Origin: Nocardioides sp. Root1257
GTDB taxonomy: Bacteria; Actinomycetota; Actinomycetes; Propionibacteriales; Nocardioidaceae
DNA length: 64,000 nucleotides
Direction: 5' to 3'
NCBI RefSeq assembly: GCF_001425175.1
Contig: NZ_LMDV01000008.1
Coordinates: 1,225,494 to 1,289,493, forward strand
Of this stretch, positions 34,853 through 43,507 are shown piece by piece (position 1 is the stretch's first letter; the number at the start of each line of letters is the position of its first letter). The notes beneath the pieces were generated by a model, which was given only the letters and a program-made list of their open reading frames with translations, searched no databases and had not been told where the DNA came from. A program made the translations under genes and the position numbers.

Positions 34853-35587
34853 ATGGGCGAGACGATCGAGATCCAGGCAGCAGACGGAGTCGCCGAGGCG
34901 TACCTGACCGGTGATGCGGGCAGGCCCGGGGTCCTCTTCTACGTCGACGCGATCGGGCTGCGGCCGCGGATCGAGGAGATGGCCGACCGGATCGCGTCAT
35001 GGGGCTACGTCGTGCTGGCACCGCACGTCTTCTACCGCGACGGCCGCGCCGCGGAGCTGGCGCCGCAGGACGACCTGCGCGACGCCGGTGCGCGCGAGGC
35101 CTTCTTCGGTGGTGGCGTGATGGACCGGGTCGGCGGCCTGACGCCCGACAAGTCCGGTCCCGATGCCGAGGCGTGGGTGGGCGCGCTCGAGCAGCACGCC
35201 GGGCCCGGCCCGATCGGGGTCACCGGCTACTGCATGGGTGCACGGCTCGCGGTCCGCACCGCCGGGCAGCTCCCGGGCCGGGTCGCCGCCGTGGGCGGCT
35301 TCCACGGCGGCCGCCTGGTGACCGACGCCGAGGACAGCCCGCACCTGGCGATCGCGCCGTCGACCGCGGCGTACGTCTTCGGCCACGCCGACCAGGACTC
35401 CTCGATGCCGGTCGAGCAGGTCGAGGCGCTCGGGCAGGCACTCACGGCCGCCGGCCGCGAGCACGTCAACGAGATCTACGCGGGCGCCGGCCACGGCTAC
35501 TCGATGTCCGACACGTCGGTCTACGACGAGGCCGCCACCGAGCGCCACTTCGCCGCACTCGAGGACCTGTTCGCGCGCACGCTCTGA
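34853..35587 (+). CDS. Dienelactone hydrolase family protein
   Basis: A 244-residue alpha/beta hydrolase. The catalytic triad is C127 in GYCMGARLA, D180 in GHADQDSSM and H214 in GAGHGYSM. The cysteine nucleophile is typical of dienelactone hydrolases, which open lactone intermediates of aromatic breakdown. No other ring-cleavage genes are near, though paaK lies 6 kb away, so the substrate is open. Confidence 0.9.
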   Translation: MGETIEIQAADGVAEAYLTGDAGRPGVLFYVDAIGLRPRIEEMADRIASWGYVVLAPHVFYRDGRAAELAPQDDLRDAGAREAFFGGGVMDRVGGLTPDKSGPDAEAWVGALEQHAGPGPIGVTGYCMGARLAVRTAGQLPGRVAAVGGFHGGRLVTDAEDSPHLAIAPSTAAYVFGHADQDSSMPVEQVEALGQALTAAGREHVNEIYAGAGHGYSMSDTSVYDEAATERHFAALEDLFARTL

Positions 35588-35724
35588 GACACCCCCTTGC
35601 GCAATGTCTGATTGTCCGACAACCTGCCGAGAACCGTAATCCTGTTGAAACAACGGGCCGTTACGGTCATCGCGCGGCCGGAAGCGCCGCATCAGCCGTC
35701 TCGGGCTGACGCAGGGGATCACGG

Positions 35725-38700
35725 ATGAATCTCAGCACCACCCACTCGAGCTCGCGCGGTTTCGGACGGTACGTCGTGAGGGGGCTGGCGCTGGCACTCG
35801 CCGCGGGCACCCTCGCGGTGACGCAGGTGGCCGCACCGGCCTTCGCCGCCGACCCCGTCGCCGGGGCGCAGACCGCCGGCGACTCGCTCTTCCCCAACCA
35901 GGGCAACGGCGGCTACGACGTGTCGCACTACGACATCAACTTCCGGGTCGACGTGGCGATCGCGACGACGCACAACGGTCCCTCGACCACCAACCTGCCG
36001 AATGCGACCGCGACCATCGACGCGACCACGACGGGCGCTCCGCTCTCGTCGTACTCGTTCGACTTCCAAGGCACGTCGACCACCCTCGCCGCCTCGACGC
36101 TCAACGTGGACTCGGTGACCGTCAACGGCGTCCCGGCGACGTTCGAGCGCATCGAGAACACGACGATCCCCGACGCGACGACCGACAAGCACAAGCTGGT
36201 CATCACGCCGGCGTCGCCGGTGAGCGGCGAGTTCACCACGGTGGTCAAGTACTCCGGCCAGCCAGTCGTCCACCGCGATACCGACAACTCCATCGAGGGC
36301 TGGAACAACACCGTCGACGGCGCCACGTTCGTCAACCAGCCGGTCGGCTCGATGACCCTGTTCCCGAACAACGACACTCCGCGGGACAAGGCCACCTACA
36401 CCTGGACGGTCAACGCACCGACGACCCTGAGCACGTCCAACATCGCCGTCGGGGGCGACCGGACCTACCAAGCCGGCGTCGTCAGCAACGGCGAACTCCT
36501 GTCCCGAACCCCGAGCGACGACGGCACCCGGACGACCTGGGTCTGGGACCAGAAGGAGCAGCAGGCCAGCGAGCTCTCGTTCTTCTCGGTCGGCCGCTAC
36601 GACATCTACACCTCGGACATCGTCCTGGCCAGCGGCCGCACCATCCCGGAGTGGACGTTCATCGATCCGGCCCTCTCCCAAGCCAACCAGGCCACGACGC
36701 TGGGCACGCGCGCCCAGCTGAAGGCGCTGTTGGACTTCTACGAGACCAAGTACGGACCCTACCCGGGCAACAGCACCGGCCTGGTCACTGACAACACGAC
36801 CGGTATCAACTACGCCCTGGAGACCCAGGATCGCCCGTTCTTCCCGAGCAGCGCGAGCCGTGGCACGACCTACCACGAGATCATGCACCAGTGGTGGGGC
36901 GACGCGGTCGCCCCGACCGACTGGAACGACATCACCCTCAACGAGGGCCCGGCCCAGTACTCCGAGTTCCAGTTCCCCTACGAGAGCGCCGGCTCCTCGA
37001 CCACCACGACCGAGCAGCAGAACTTCGCGCTGTACACCTCACGGTCTGCCACGAGCGGCACCTTCGCGGTCGCACCGGCGGCGATGACCGACGCCGGCGA
37101 CCTCTTCGGCCAGCAGGTCTACGAGAAGGGTTCCTTCACCCTCGAGGCCCTTCGTACCGCGATCGGTGCCGCCGACTTCGAGACCCTGATGCGCCAGTAC
37201 CAGCAGACCTACGGCGGCGGCCAGATCTCCGGGCGTCGCACGGCGGCCTTCGAGGCCATGGCGGAGAGCATCTCGGGTCGGGACCTGAGCTCGTTCTTCC
37301 AGACCTGGTGGTTCACCAGCGGCAAGCCGGCCTGGCCCGTCAAGTTCAACCTCGACCTCGCCGGCCCGACCACGCAGGTGAATGCCGGCGACGCGGTGAC
37401 CTACACCCTGAGCGCCCGCAACACCGGCAAGGTCGCGATGCCGGCCTCCGGAACCGTCATCACGGTCGACCTCGCCGACGTCCTCGACGATGCCTCGATC
37501 GGCACCCTGCCGGCCGGGACGACGCTCGACGGCACCACCCTGACCTGGACCGTCCCGGCGACCGCACTGTCGGCCACGTCCAGCGTCGCGATCCCCGTCA
37601 CGGTCAACTCCGCGACGACGGGCAACACGCTCAAGGCCGTCGCCCGGGCCAGCACCCTCGGCGGCACCTGCCTCGACTGCGCACCCAGCGTCACCGTCGG
37701 AACCGCTCCGATCTCGCCAGCTCCGGTCCCGACCATCACCGGCGGCACGCCGACGGTCGGGGCCCCGCTCACCGCCGACACCACCGGCTGGGCCGACGGC
37801 ACCGCCTTCGCCTACCAGTGGTTCGTCGACGGCACCCCGGTGCCTGGTGCCACCAGTGCGTCCTACACCCCCACCTTCGACGCCGTCGGCCTCGCCGCCA
37901 CCGTCAAGGTGACCGGCACCCAGGCCGGCTTCAACAGCACGTCCACGACCAGCGCCGCCACCGGCGCGATCGGTCGGGCCACGATGGCCACCTCCACGCC
38001 GACCATCGTGGGCACCCCCCAGGCCGGCCAGCCGCTGACCGTCTCGACCGGCACCTGGACGCCCGGCACCGTGTTCACCTACGCGTGGCGCAACAACGGG
38101 ACCGCGATCACCGGAGCGACCGGCCCGGTCTACTACCCGACCGCGGGCCAGGTGGTCTCCGTGACCGTGACCGGCACCCGGTCCGGATTCACCACCGCGA
38201 GCTCGACCAGTGCAGCTACCGACGCCGTGCCTGCTGGTCCGGCCCTGGCGCAGACGCCGACCCCCGTGCTCGACGGGACCCCGAAGGTCGGCGCGCCCTT
38301 CGAGCCGAGCCTGGGGCTGTGGGACACCGGCACGGTGCTGACGTTCCAGTGGGCCGCCAACGGCACCAACGTCACCGGAGCCGCCGGCACCGGGGCCACC
38401 ATCACCCCGACCGCTGCGCAGCTCGGCCGCACTCTGACCCTCACGGTCACGGGCACCAAGCCCGGGCTCACACCGGTCGTCCGCGTCACGGCGAGCGGCA
38501 GTGCGCCGATCGCGAACGGCACCCAGGTGCTGCAGCCGACGCCGACGATCACCGGCACCCCACGGGCGGGCTCCGCCAGCACCGGTGTCCCCGGCACCTG
38601 GGACTCCGGCACGACCCGGACCTACCAGTGGCTCGTGGACGGCACTCCGGTCGACGGTGCGACGACGACGTCGTACACGCCGACGCTGGACCAGATCGGC

Positions 38701-41217
38701 AAGGCACTGACGTTCCAGGTCACCAGCAAGAAGACGGCGTACGACGACGTCGTCAAGACGAGCGCCCCCAGCACGATCGTCGGGCTCGCCCAGACGCTGA
38801 CGCCGAAGCCGACGATCACCGGGACGCCGAAGGTGGACGTCGTGCTCGCGGCCGATCCCGGGACGTGGGACGACGGCACGACCCTGGCCTACCAGTGGTT
38901 CGCGGACGGTGACGCCGTCGACGGCGCCACGGGGAGCACCTACACCCCGGGTGCGGGCCAGGCCGGCGCGGTCATCACGGTCGCGGTCACCAGCACCAAG
39001 GCGGGCTACGAGACGGCGACGAGGACGAGCGACGCGACCGAGGCGGTGGCCAAGGGCGACCTGGCCTCGACCCCGGTGCCGACCATCACGGGTACGCCGA
39101 AGGTGGGGGTCGCGCTGACGGCCGCCCCCGGCACCTGGGACGACGGCACGGAGCTGGCCTACCAGTGGTTCGCGGACGACGAGGCCGTCGACGGCGCCAC
39201 GGGCACGACGTACACCCCGGGCGCCGGCAGGGTCGGCGACGCGATCACCGTCAAGGTGACCGGCACGAAGGCGGGCTACGAGCCGACGACCCGGACCAGC
39301 GAGGCGACCGAGGCGGTGGCCAAGGGCGACCTGGCCTCGACCCCGGTGCCGACCATCACGGGTACGCCGAAGGTCGGCGTCCAGCTCACCGCGGTCCCGG
39401 GTGACTGGGACAGCGGCTCGGAGCTGGCCTACCAGTGGTTCGCCGACGACCAGGCCGTCGACGGCGCCACCGGCACGACGTACACCCCGGGTCCGGGCAA
39501 GCTCGGCGCCGTCATCACCGTCAAGGTGACCGGCACCAAGGCCGGCTACGAGCCGGTGACCAGGACGAGCGCGGCCACCGCGGCCGTGGCCGCCGGTGAC
39601 CTGACCGCGACGCCGGTGCCGACCATCACCGGGACCCCGAAGGTGGGCGTCCAGCTCACCGCGGTCCCCGGCACCTGGGACAGCGGCACGTCGCTGGCCT
39701 ACCAGTGGTTCGCCGACGGTCACTCGGTCGCCGACGCCACCGGGTCGACGTACACGCCGAGCGCCAGCTGGCTCGACGCCGTCATCACGGTGCGGGTCAC
39801 CGGCACGAAGACCGGCTACCAGACGGTGTCGAAGACGAGCGCGGCCACGTCCACGGTCGCCCCGGGCGACCAGACCGCGACCCCCACGCCGACCCTCGGG
39901 GGAACGGCCAAGGTCGGGGGGACCATGTCGGCGATCCGCGGTTCGTGGGACGCGGGCGTGATCTTCAGCTACCAGTGGCTGTCCGACGGTGACCCGATCA
40001 ACGGGGCGACCGACCTCTTCTACCACCCCGTGGCCGACGACCTCGGCGCCGCCATCACCGTCGCGGTGACCGGCACCAAGGCCGGCTACACCACGGTGAC
40101 GAAGACCAGCGCGCCGTCGGCGGCGGTCGTCGAGGGTGACCTCGAGGACACTCCGGTGCCGACCATCACCGGGACGCCGAAGGTCGGCGTGACGCTGACG
40201 GCACACCCGGGCACGTGGGACGACGGAACGGTCCTCACCTACCAGTGGCTCGCCGACGGGGAGCCGGTGGACGGGGCCACGGCGGCGACGTACGCGCCCG
40301 CTCCCGGTCGGCTGGGCGACGCGATCTCCGTGACGGTGAGGGGCGCCAAGGCCGGTTACACGACCGTCGCGCGGACCAGCGTGCCGACGGCGGCGGTCGT
40401 CGACGGCGACCAGTCCTCGACCCCGACGCCGACCGTCGAGGGCGAGGCCCTGGTCGGCGAGACCCTCACCGCACGTCCGGGCACGTGGGACGACGGTGTG
40501 AGCCTCAGCTATGCCTGGTTCTCGGGTGAGGACCTCATCCAGGGCGCGACCGGCGCGACGTACGCCGTCCCGGTCTCGCAGCTCGGGCACCGGCTGCGGG
40601 TGGAGGTCACCGGGGCGAGGGCCGGCTACACGCCGGTCACCAGGTCCAGCGGCCTGACCGACGTCGTCGGCCTGGGCGACCAGGTCCTGACGCCGACCCC
40701 GACGATCACCGGCACCGCCAAGGTCGGGTCGGTGCTCAAGGCGGGCACGGGCACGTGGGACGACGGGGTCACGTTCTCCTACGAGTGGCTCCGTGGTGGC
40801 ACCGCGATCCCGGGAGCGACCGGCAGCAGCTACCCGTTGGTGGCCGGCGACCTCGGGGCGCGGATCACCGTGCGGGTCACGGGCTCTGCCGCCGGCTACA
40901 CGGATGCGAGCGAGGTGAGCCTCCCGACCGCCGCGGTCGCCCGGGGCACACTCGCCAGCCACCCGAAGCCGAGCATCTCGGGCGTGGCGAAGGTCGGTCG
41001 CACGCTGACCCTGCGGGCGGTGAGGTGGGAGTCCGGCGTGAAGCTGAGCTACCGGTGGTACGCCGGGAGCAAGGCGATCGCCGGGGCCACGAAGTCCAAG
41101 CTGAAGGTCAGCAAGGCGATGGTCGGCAAGCCGCTGCACATCGTCGTGACCGCGACCAAGCCCGGCTACACGACCGTGGTCAGGTCCAGCAGCCCGACCG
41201 CCAAGGTGAAGCGCTGA
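35725..41217 (+). CDS. Giant secreted M1 metallopeptidase with about 13 Ig-like repeats
   Basis: An 1830-residue exported protein with a signal peptide to residue 41 (AFA-A). The M1 peptidase domain (about 60-545) has the zinc site HEIMH at 384-388 and the third ligand E407 in LNEGPA; the exopeptidase loop reads INYALETQ instead of GAMEN. A DUF11-like domain (about 545-660) follows. Residues from about 666 to the end are 13 tandem repeats of about 85-92 residues, each with PTITGTPKVG, a tryptophan segment, YQWF and DGAT motifs. The same repeat occurs twice in the M23 protein at 1915. Four consecutive repeats are nearly identical. There is no sortase motif or membrane anchor. The tail may bind the wall or form a long stalk. 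GGGGAT precedes the start ATG. Confidence 0.93.
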   Translation: MNLSTTHSSSRGFGRYVVRGLALALAAGTLAVTQVAAPAFAADPVAGAQTAGDSLFPNQGNGGYDVSHYDINFRVDVAIATTHNGPSTTNLPNATATIDATTTGAPLSSYSFDFQGTSTTLAASTLNVDSVTVNGVPATFERIENTTIPDATTDKHKLVITPASPVSGEFTTVVKYSGQPVVHRDTDNSIEGWNNTVDGATFVNQPVGSMTLFPNNDTPRDKATYTWTVNAPTTLSTSNIAVGGDRTYQAGVVSNGELLSRTPSDDGTRTTWVWDQKEQQASELSFFSVGRYDIYTSDIVLASGRTIPEWTFIDPALSQANQATTLGTRAQLKALLDFYETKYGPYPGNSTGLVTDNTTGINYALETQDRPFFPSSASRGTTYHEIMHQWWGDAVAPTDWNDITLNEGPAQYSEFQFPYESAGSSTTTTEQQNFALYTSRSATSGTFAVAPAAMTDAGDLFGQQVYEKGSFTLEALRTAIGAADFETLMRQYQQTYGGGQISGRRTAAFEAMAESISGRDLSSFFQTWWFTSGKPAWPVKFNLDLAGPTTQVNAGDAVTYTLSARNTGKVAMPASGTVITVDLADVLDDASIGTLPAGTTLDGTTLTWTVPATALSATSSVAIPVTVNSATTGNTLKAVARASTLGGTCLDCAPSVTVGTAPISPAPVPTITGGTPTVGAPLTADTTGWADGTAFAYQWFVDGTPVPGATSASYTPTFDAVGLAATVKVTGTQAGFNSTSTTSAATGAIGRATMATSTPTIVGTPQAGQPLTVSTGTWTPGTVFTYAWRNNGTAITGATGPVYYPTAGQVVSVTVTGTRSGFTTASSTSAATDAVPAGPALAQTPTPVLDGTPKVGAPFEPSLGLWDTGTVLTFQWAANGTNVTGAAGTGATITPTAAQLGRTLTLTVTGTKPGLTPVVRVTASGSAPIANGTQVLQPTPTITGTPRAGSASTGVPGTWDSGTTRTYQWLVDGTPVDGATTTSYTPTLDQIGKALTFQVTSKKTAYDDVVKTSAPSTIVGLAQTLTPKPTITGTPKVDVVLAADPGTWDDGTTLAYQWFADGDAVDGATGSTYTPGAGQAGAVITVAVTSTKAGYETATRTSDATEAVAKGDLASTPVPTITGTPKVGVALTAAPGTWDDGTELAYQWFADDEAVDGATGTTYTPGAGRVGDAITVKVTGTKAGYEPTTRTSEATEAVAKGDLASTPVPTITGTPKVGVQLTAVPGDWDSGSELAYQWFADDQAVDGATGTTYTPGPGKLGAVITVKVTGTKAGYEPVTRTSAATAAVAAGDLTATPVPTITGTPKVGVQLTAVPGTWDSGTSLAYQWFADGHSVADATGSTYTPSASWLDAVITVRVTGTKTGYQTVSKTSAATSTVAPGDQTATPTPTLGGTAKVGGTMSAIRGSWDAGVIFSYQWLSDGDPINGATDLFYHPVADDLGAAITVAVTGTKAGYTTVTKTSAPSAAVVEGDLEDTPVPTITGTPKVGVTLTAHPGTWDDGTVLTYQWLADGEPVDGATAATYAPAPGRLGDAISVTVRGAKAGYTTVARTSVPTAAVVDGDQSSTPTPTVEGEALVGETLTARPGTWDDGVSLSYAWFSGEDLIQGATGATYAVPVSQLGHRLRVEVTGARAGYTPVTRSSGLTDVVGLGDQVLTPTPTITGTAKVGSVLKAGTGTWDDGVTFSYEWLRGGTAIPGATGSSYPLVAGDLGARITVRVTGSAAGYTDASEVSLPTAAVARGTLASHPKPSISGVAKVGRTLTLRAVRWESGVKLSYRWYAGSKAIAGATKSKLKVSKAMVGKPLHIVVTATKPGYTTVVRSSSPTAKVKR
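39034..39374 (+). repeat. 71-base perfect direct repeat inside the M1 peptidase tail
   Basis: Bases 39034-39104 and 39304-39374 are identical and lie exactly 270 bases apart, which is one protein repeat. Flanking repeats are slightly diverged. This makes the tail prone to in-frame expansion or loss of a 90-residue unit. Confidence 0.85.
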
Positions 41218-41225
41218 TCGGGGGC

Positions 41226-41231
41226 TAGCCT
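41226..41231 (+). promoter_or_regulatory. TAGCCT -10 box, leaderless paaK
   Basis: TAGCCT ends 6 bases before GTG 41238, 20 bases past the previous stop. Confidence 0.45.
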
Positions 41232-41237
41232 GACCGG

Positions 41238-42509
41238 GTGACCGGTCAGGTCCCCGACCTCGGACGCGATGGCCTCGAGGCGCTCCAGCTGGAGCGCCTC
41301 GAGGCCACGCTGCGCTCGGCGTACGACCGGGTGCCGCACTACCGCCACGCCTTCGACGCGGCCGGGGTGCACCCGGACGACCTGCGCTCGCTGGCCGACC
41401 TCGCGCGGTTCCCGTTCACGACCAAGGCCGACCTGCGGGCGAACTACCCGTACAGGATGTTCGCGGTGCCGCGCGAGCAGGTGGTGCGCGTGCACGCGTC
41501 CAGCGGGACGACCGGGAAGGCGACGGTCGTCGGCTACACGCAGGGCGACATCGACACCTGGGCGGAGCTGATGGCGCGCTCGATCCGGGCGGCCGGTGGG
41601 CGACCCGGTGACGTCGTCCACGTCGCCTACGGCTACGGGCTCTTCACCGGAGGTCTCGGGGCGCACTACGGCGCGGAGCGACTCGGGTGCACGGTGGTGC
41701 CCGTCAGTGGAGGCATGACCGAGCGCCAGGTGCAGCTGATCCTCGACTTCGAGCCGCGGGTGATCATGGTGACGCCGTCGTACTTCCTCGCGATCCTCGA
41801 CGAGCTGGAGCGCCAGGGCGTCGACCCGCGGAGCACCAGCCTGGAGGTCGGCATCTTCGGTGCCGAGCCGTGGACCGACGAGATGCGGCGCGCGGTCGAG
41901 CGGCGCTCCGGCCTGCGCGCGGTCGACCTCTACGGGCTCTCGGAGGTGATGGGGCCGGGCGTGTCCGCGGAGGCGGGGGAGACCCAGGACGGGCTGCACG
42001 TCTGGGAGGACCACTTCCTGCCCGAGGTGGTCGACCCGGTGACCCTGGAGCCGGTGCCCGACGGCGAGCGCGGCGAGCTGGTCTTCACCTCGCTGACCAA
42101 GCAGGCGATGCCGGTGGTCCGCTACCGGACCCGCGACCTGACCCGGCTGCTGCCGGGCACGGCGTACCCGGCCTTCCGCCGGATGGAGAAGGTCACCGGA
42201 CGCACCGACGACATGATGATCGTGCGCGGGGTCAACGTCTTCCCGAGCCAGGTCGAGGAGCAGATCCTCACCGTCGAGGGGCTGGCGCCTCACTACCTGT
42301 GCGTGCTCACCCGGCCCGGCAACCTCGACGAGCTGACCGTGCAGGTCGAGGCCGCCACCACGTCGTACGACGGCGGGCTCGGCGCGCTGCTGGAGGAGCG
42401 GATCAAGCAGCGGATCGGCGTCACCGCCCGCGTCGAGGTGCTCGCGCCGCACGCCCTGGAGCGGTCGCTGGGCAAGGCGAAGCGGATCAGCGACCAGCGC
42501 CCCGGTTGA
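41238..42509 (+). CDS. paaK: Phenylacetate-CoA ligase
   Basis: A 423-residue AMP-forming ligase of the PaaK type. It has the P-loop SSGTTGKATVVGYT, the GAEPWTDEMR strand, the DLYGLSEVMGPGV core motif and the GRTDDMMIVRGVNVFPSQVE hinge region. It activates phenylacetate (or a related aryl acid) to its CoA thioester. The rest of a paa cluster is absent, but an enoyl-CoA hydratase converges from downstream. The stop TGA lies within the first unit of a repeat array. Confidence 0.93.
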   Translation: MTGQVPDLGRDGLEALQLERLEATLRSAYDRVPHYRHAFDAAGVHPDDLRSLADLARFPFTTKADLRANYPYRMFAVPREQVVRVHASSGTTGKATVVGYTQGDIDTWAELMARSIRAAGGRPGDVVHVAYGYGLFTGGLGAHYGAERLGCTVVPVSGGMTERQVQLILDFEPRVIMVTPSYFLAILDELERQGVDPRSTSLEVGIFGAEPWTDEMRRAVERRSGLRAVDLYGLSEVMGPGVSAEAGETQDGLHVWEDHFLPEVVDPVTLEPVPDGERGELVFTSLTKQAMPVVRYRTRDLTRLLPGTAYPAFRRMEKVTGRTDDMMIVRGVNVFPSQVEEQILTVEGLAPHYLCVLTRPGNLDELTVQVEAATTSYDGGLGALLEERIKQRIGVTARVEVLAPHALERSLGKAKRISDQRPG

Positions 42510-42650
42510 ATCGGGAGTTCTGACCGTCGAGTCGAGAGTTATGACGGTTCAATCGGGAGTTCCGGAACGTGCCGCGGTCAGAACTCTCGATTCGAACGTC
42601 AGAAGTCTCGACTCAACCGTCAGAAGTCTCGATTCGACCTTCAGAAGACG
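42506..42650. repeat. Head-to-head array of 21-base repeats, copy B
   Basis: Three forward units (42506-42526, 42527-42547, 42548-42569) face four reverse units (42575-42596, 42597-42616, 42617-42637, partial 42638-42650). They share the consensus TYGARTCGRGASTTCTGAC with copy A. The two halves can fold into a long imperfect stem or several local stems. The paaK stop lies in the first unit and the enoyl-CoA hydratase stop in the last. Confidence 0.85.
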
Positions 42651-43507
42651 TCGGGCAGGTCCGCGGCGGAGCCGGTGAACGAGGGCGGCCGCTTCTCGAG
42701 GAACGCGGCCACGCCCTCCTTGCCGTCGCCCAGCGACTGCCAGTACATCGCGAGCGAGTCGGAGAGGTGCGCCTCGAGCGGCTCGGCCGCGGCGCTGTTG
42801 CGGTAGAGCAGCCGCTTGGCGAGACCGAGGGCCGCGGGGGAGCGGTGGACGACGAACGACCGCGCCAGGTCCTGGGCCGCGGGCAGCAGGTCGTCGGGCT
42901 CGTGGAGGCTGCGCACCAGGCGGCCGGCGAGCGCTTGGTCGGCGGTGAGGATGTCGGCGGAGTAGACCCACTCCAGCGCCTGCTGAATCCCGACGATCCG
43001 AGGCAGGAACCAGCTCGACGCCGCCTCCGGCACGATGCCGAGCCGACCGAAGACGAAGCCGATCCGAGCCTTCGTGGAGGCCAGCCGGAGGTCCATGGCG
43101 AGCGTCATCGTGGCGCCGATGCCGACGGCCGGGCCGTTGATCGCCGCGATCACCGGCTTCGGCAGCGCGTGGATCGCGAGCGTCACCTTGCCGCCGGTGT
43201 CGCGGACGCCGTCCTGGTACGGCGCCTCGTCGTACGCCGCGCGGAACTCGGCGACGGTCGGTCGCAGTCCCTCGTCGAGCCCGAAGACGTTGCCGGCCGC
43301 GTTGAGGTCCATGCCGGCGCAGAAGGCCCTGCCCGCACCGGTGACGACGACGGCGCGCACGTCCTCGGCCCAGGCATCGACGCGGAAGAACTGCTCGAGC
43401 TCCCCGGCCATCGTCAGGTCGAAGGCGTTGAGCTGGTCGGGCCGGTGCAGGGTCAGCGTGCCGACCCCGTCGGCGTCGACCTCCCAGCGCAGGGTCTCGT
43501 ACGTCAT
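42641..43507 (-). CDS. Enoyl-CoA hydratase/isomerase family protein
   Basis: A 288-residue crotonase-fold enzyme. Oxyanion-hole segments are AFCAGMDL near 63-70 and INGPAVGIGATM near 118-129; FGRLGIVPEAASSW carries the glutamate at the usual hydratase position. It hydrates or isomerises enoyl-CoA. ATG 43507 overlaps the stop of the upstream LCP gene (ATGA), which is an unusual pairing of lipid catabolism with cell-wall ligation. The 3' end lies in the repeat array. Confidence 0.92.
   Translation of the reverse strand: MTYETLRWEVDADGVGTLTLHRPDQLNAFDLTMAGELEQFFRVDAWAEDVRAVVVTGAGRAFCAGMDLNAAGNVFGLDEGLRPTVAEFRAAYDEAPYQDGVRDTGGKVTLAIHALPKPVIAAINGPAVGIGATMTLAMDLRLASTKARIGFVFGRLGIVPEAASSWFLPRIVGIQQALEWVYSADILTADQALAGRLVRSLHEPDDLLPAAQDLARSFVVHRSPAALGLAKRLLYRNSAAAEPLEAHLSDSLAMYWQSLGDGKEGVAAFLEKRPPSFTGSAADLPDVF

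Noticed and set aside
39034..39374. Mobile element or assembly duplication inside the M1 gene
   Set aside because: The period equals one protein repeat, the frame is kept, and neighbouring repeats show graded divergence, so tandem domain duplication explains it.
37039..41139. A 1366-residue open frame on the minus strand, antisense to the M1 peptidase repeats
   Set aside because: It is a high-GC shadow frame. Its composition is rich in Arg, Gly, Ala, Asp and Val without domain features, and the plus strand encodes clear repeats.
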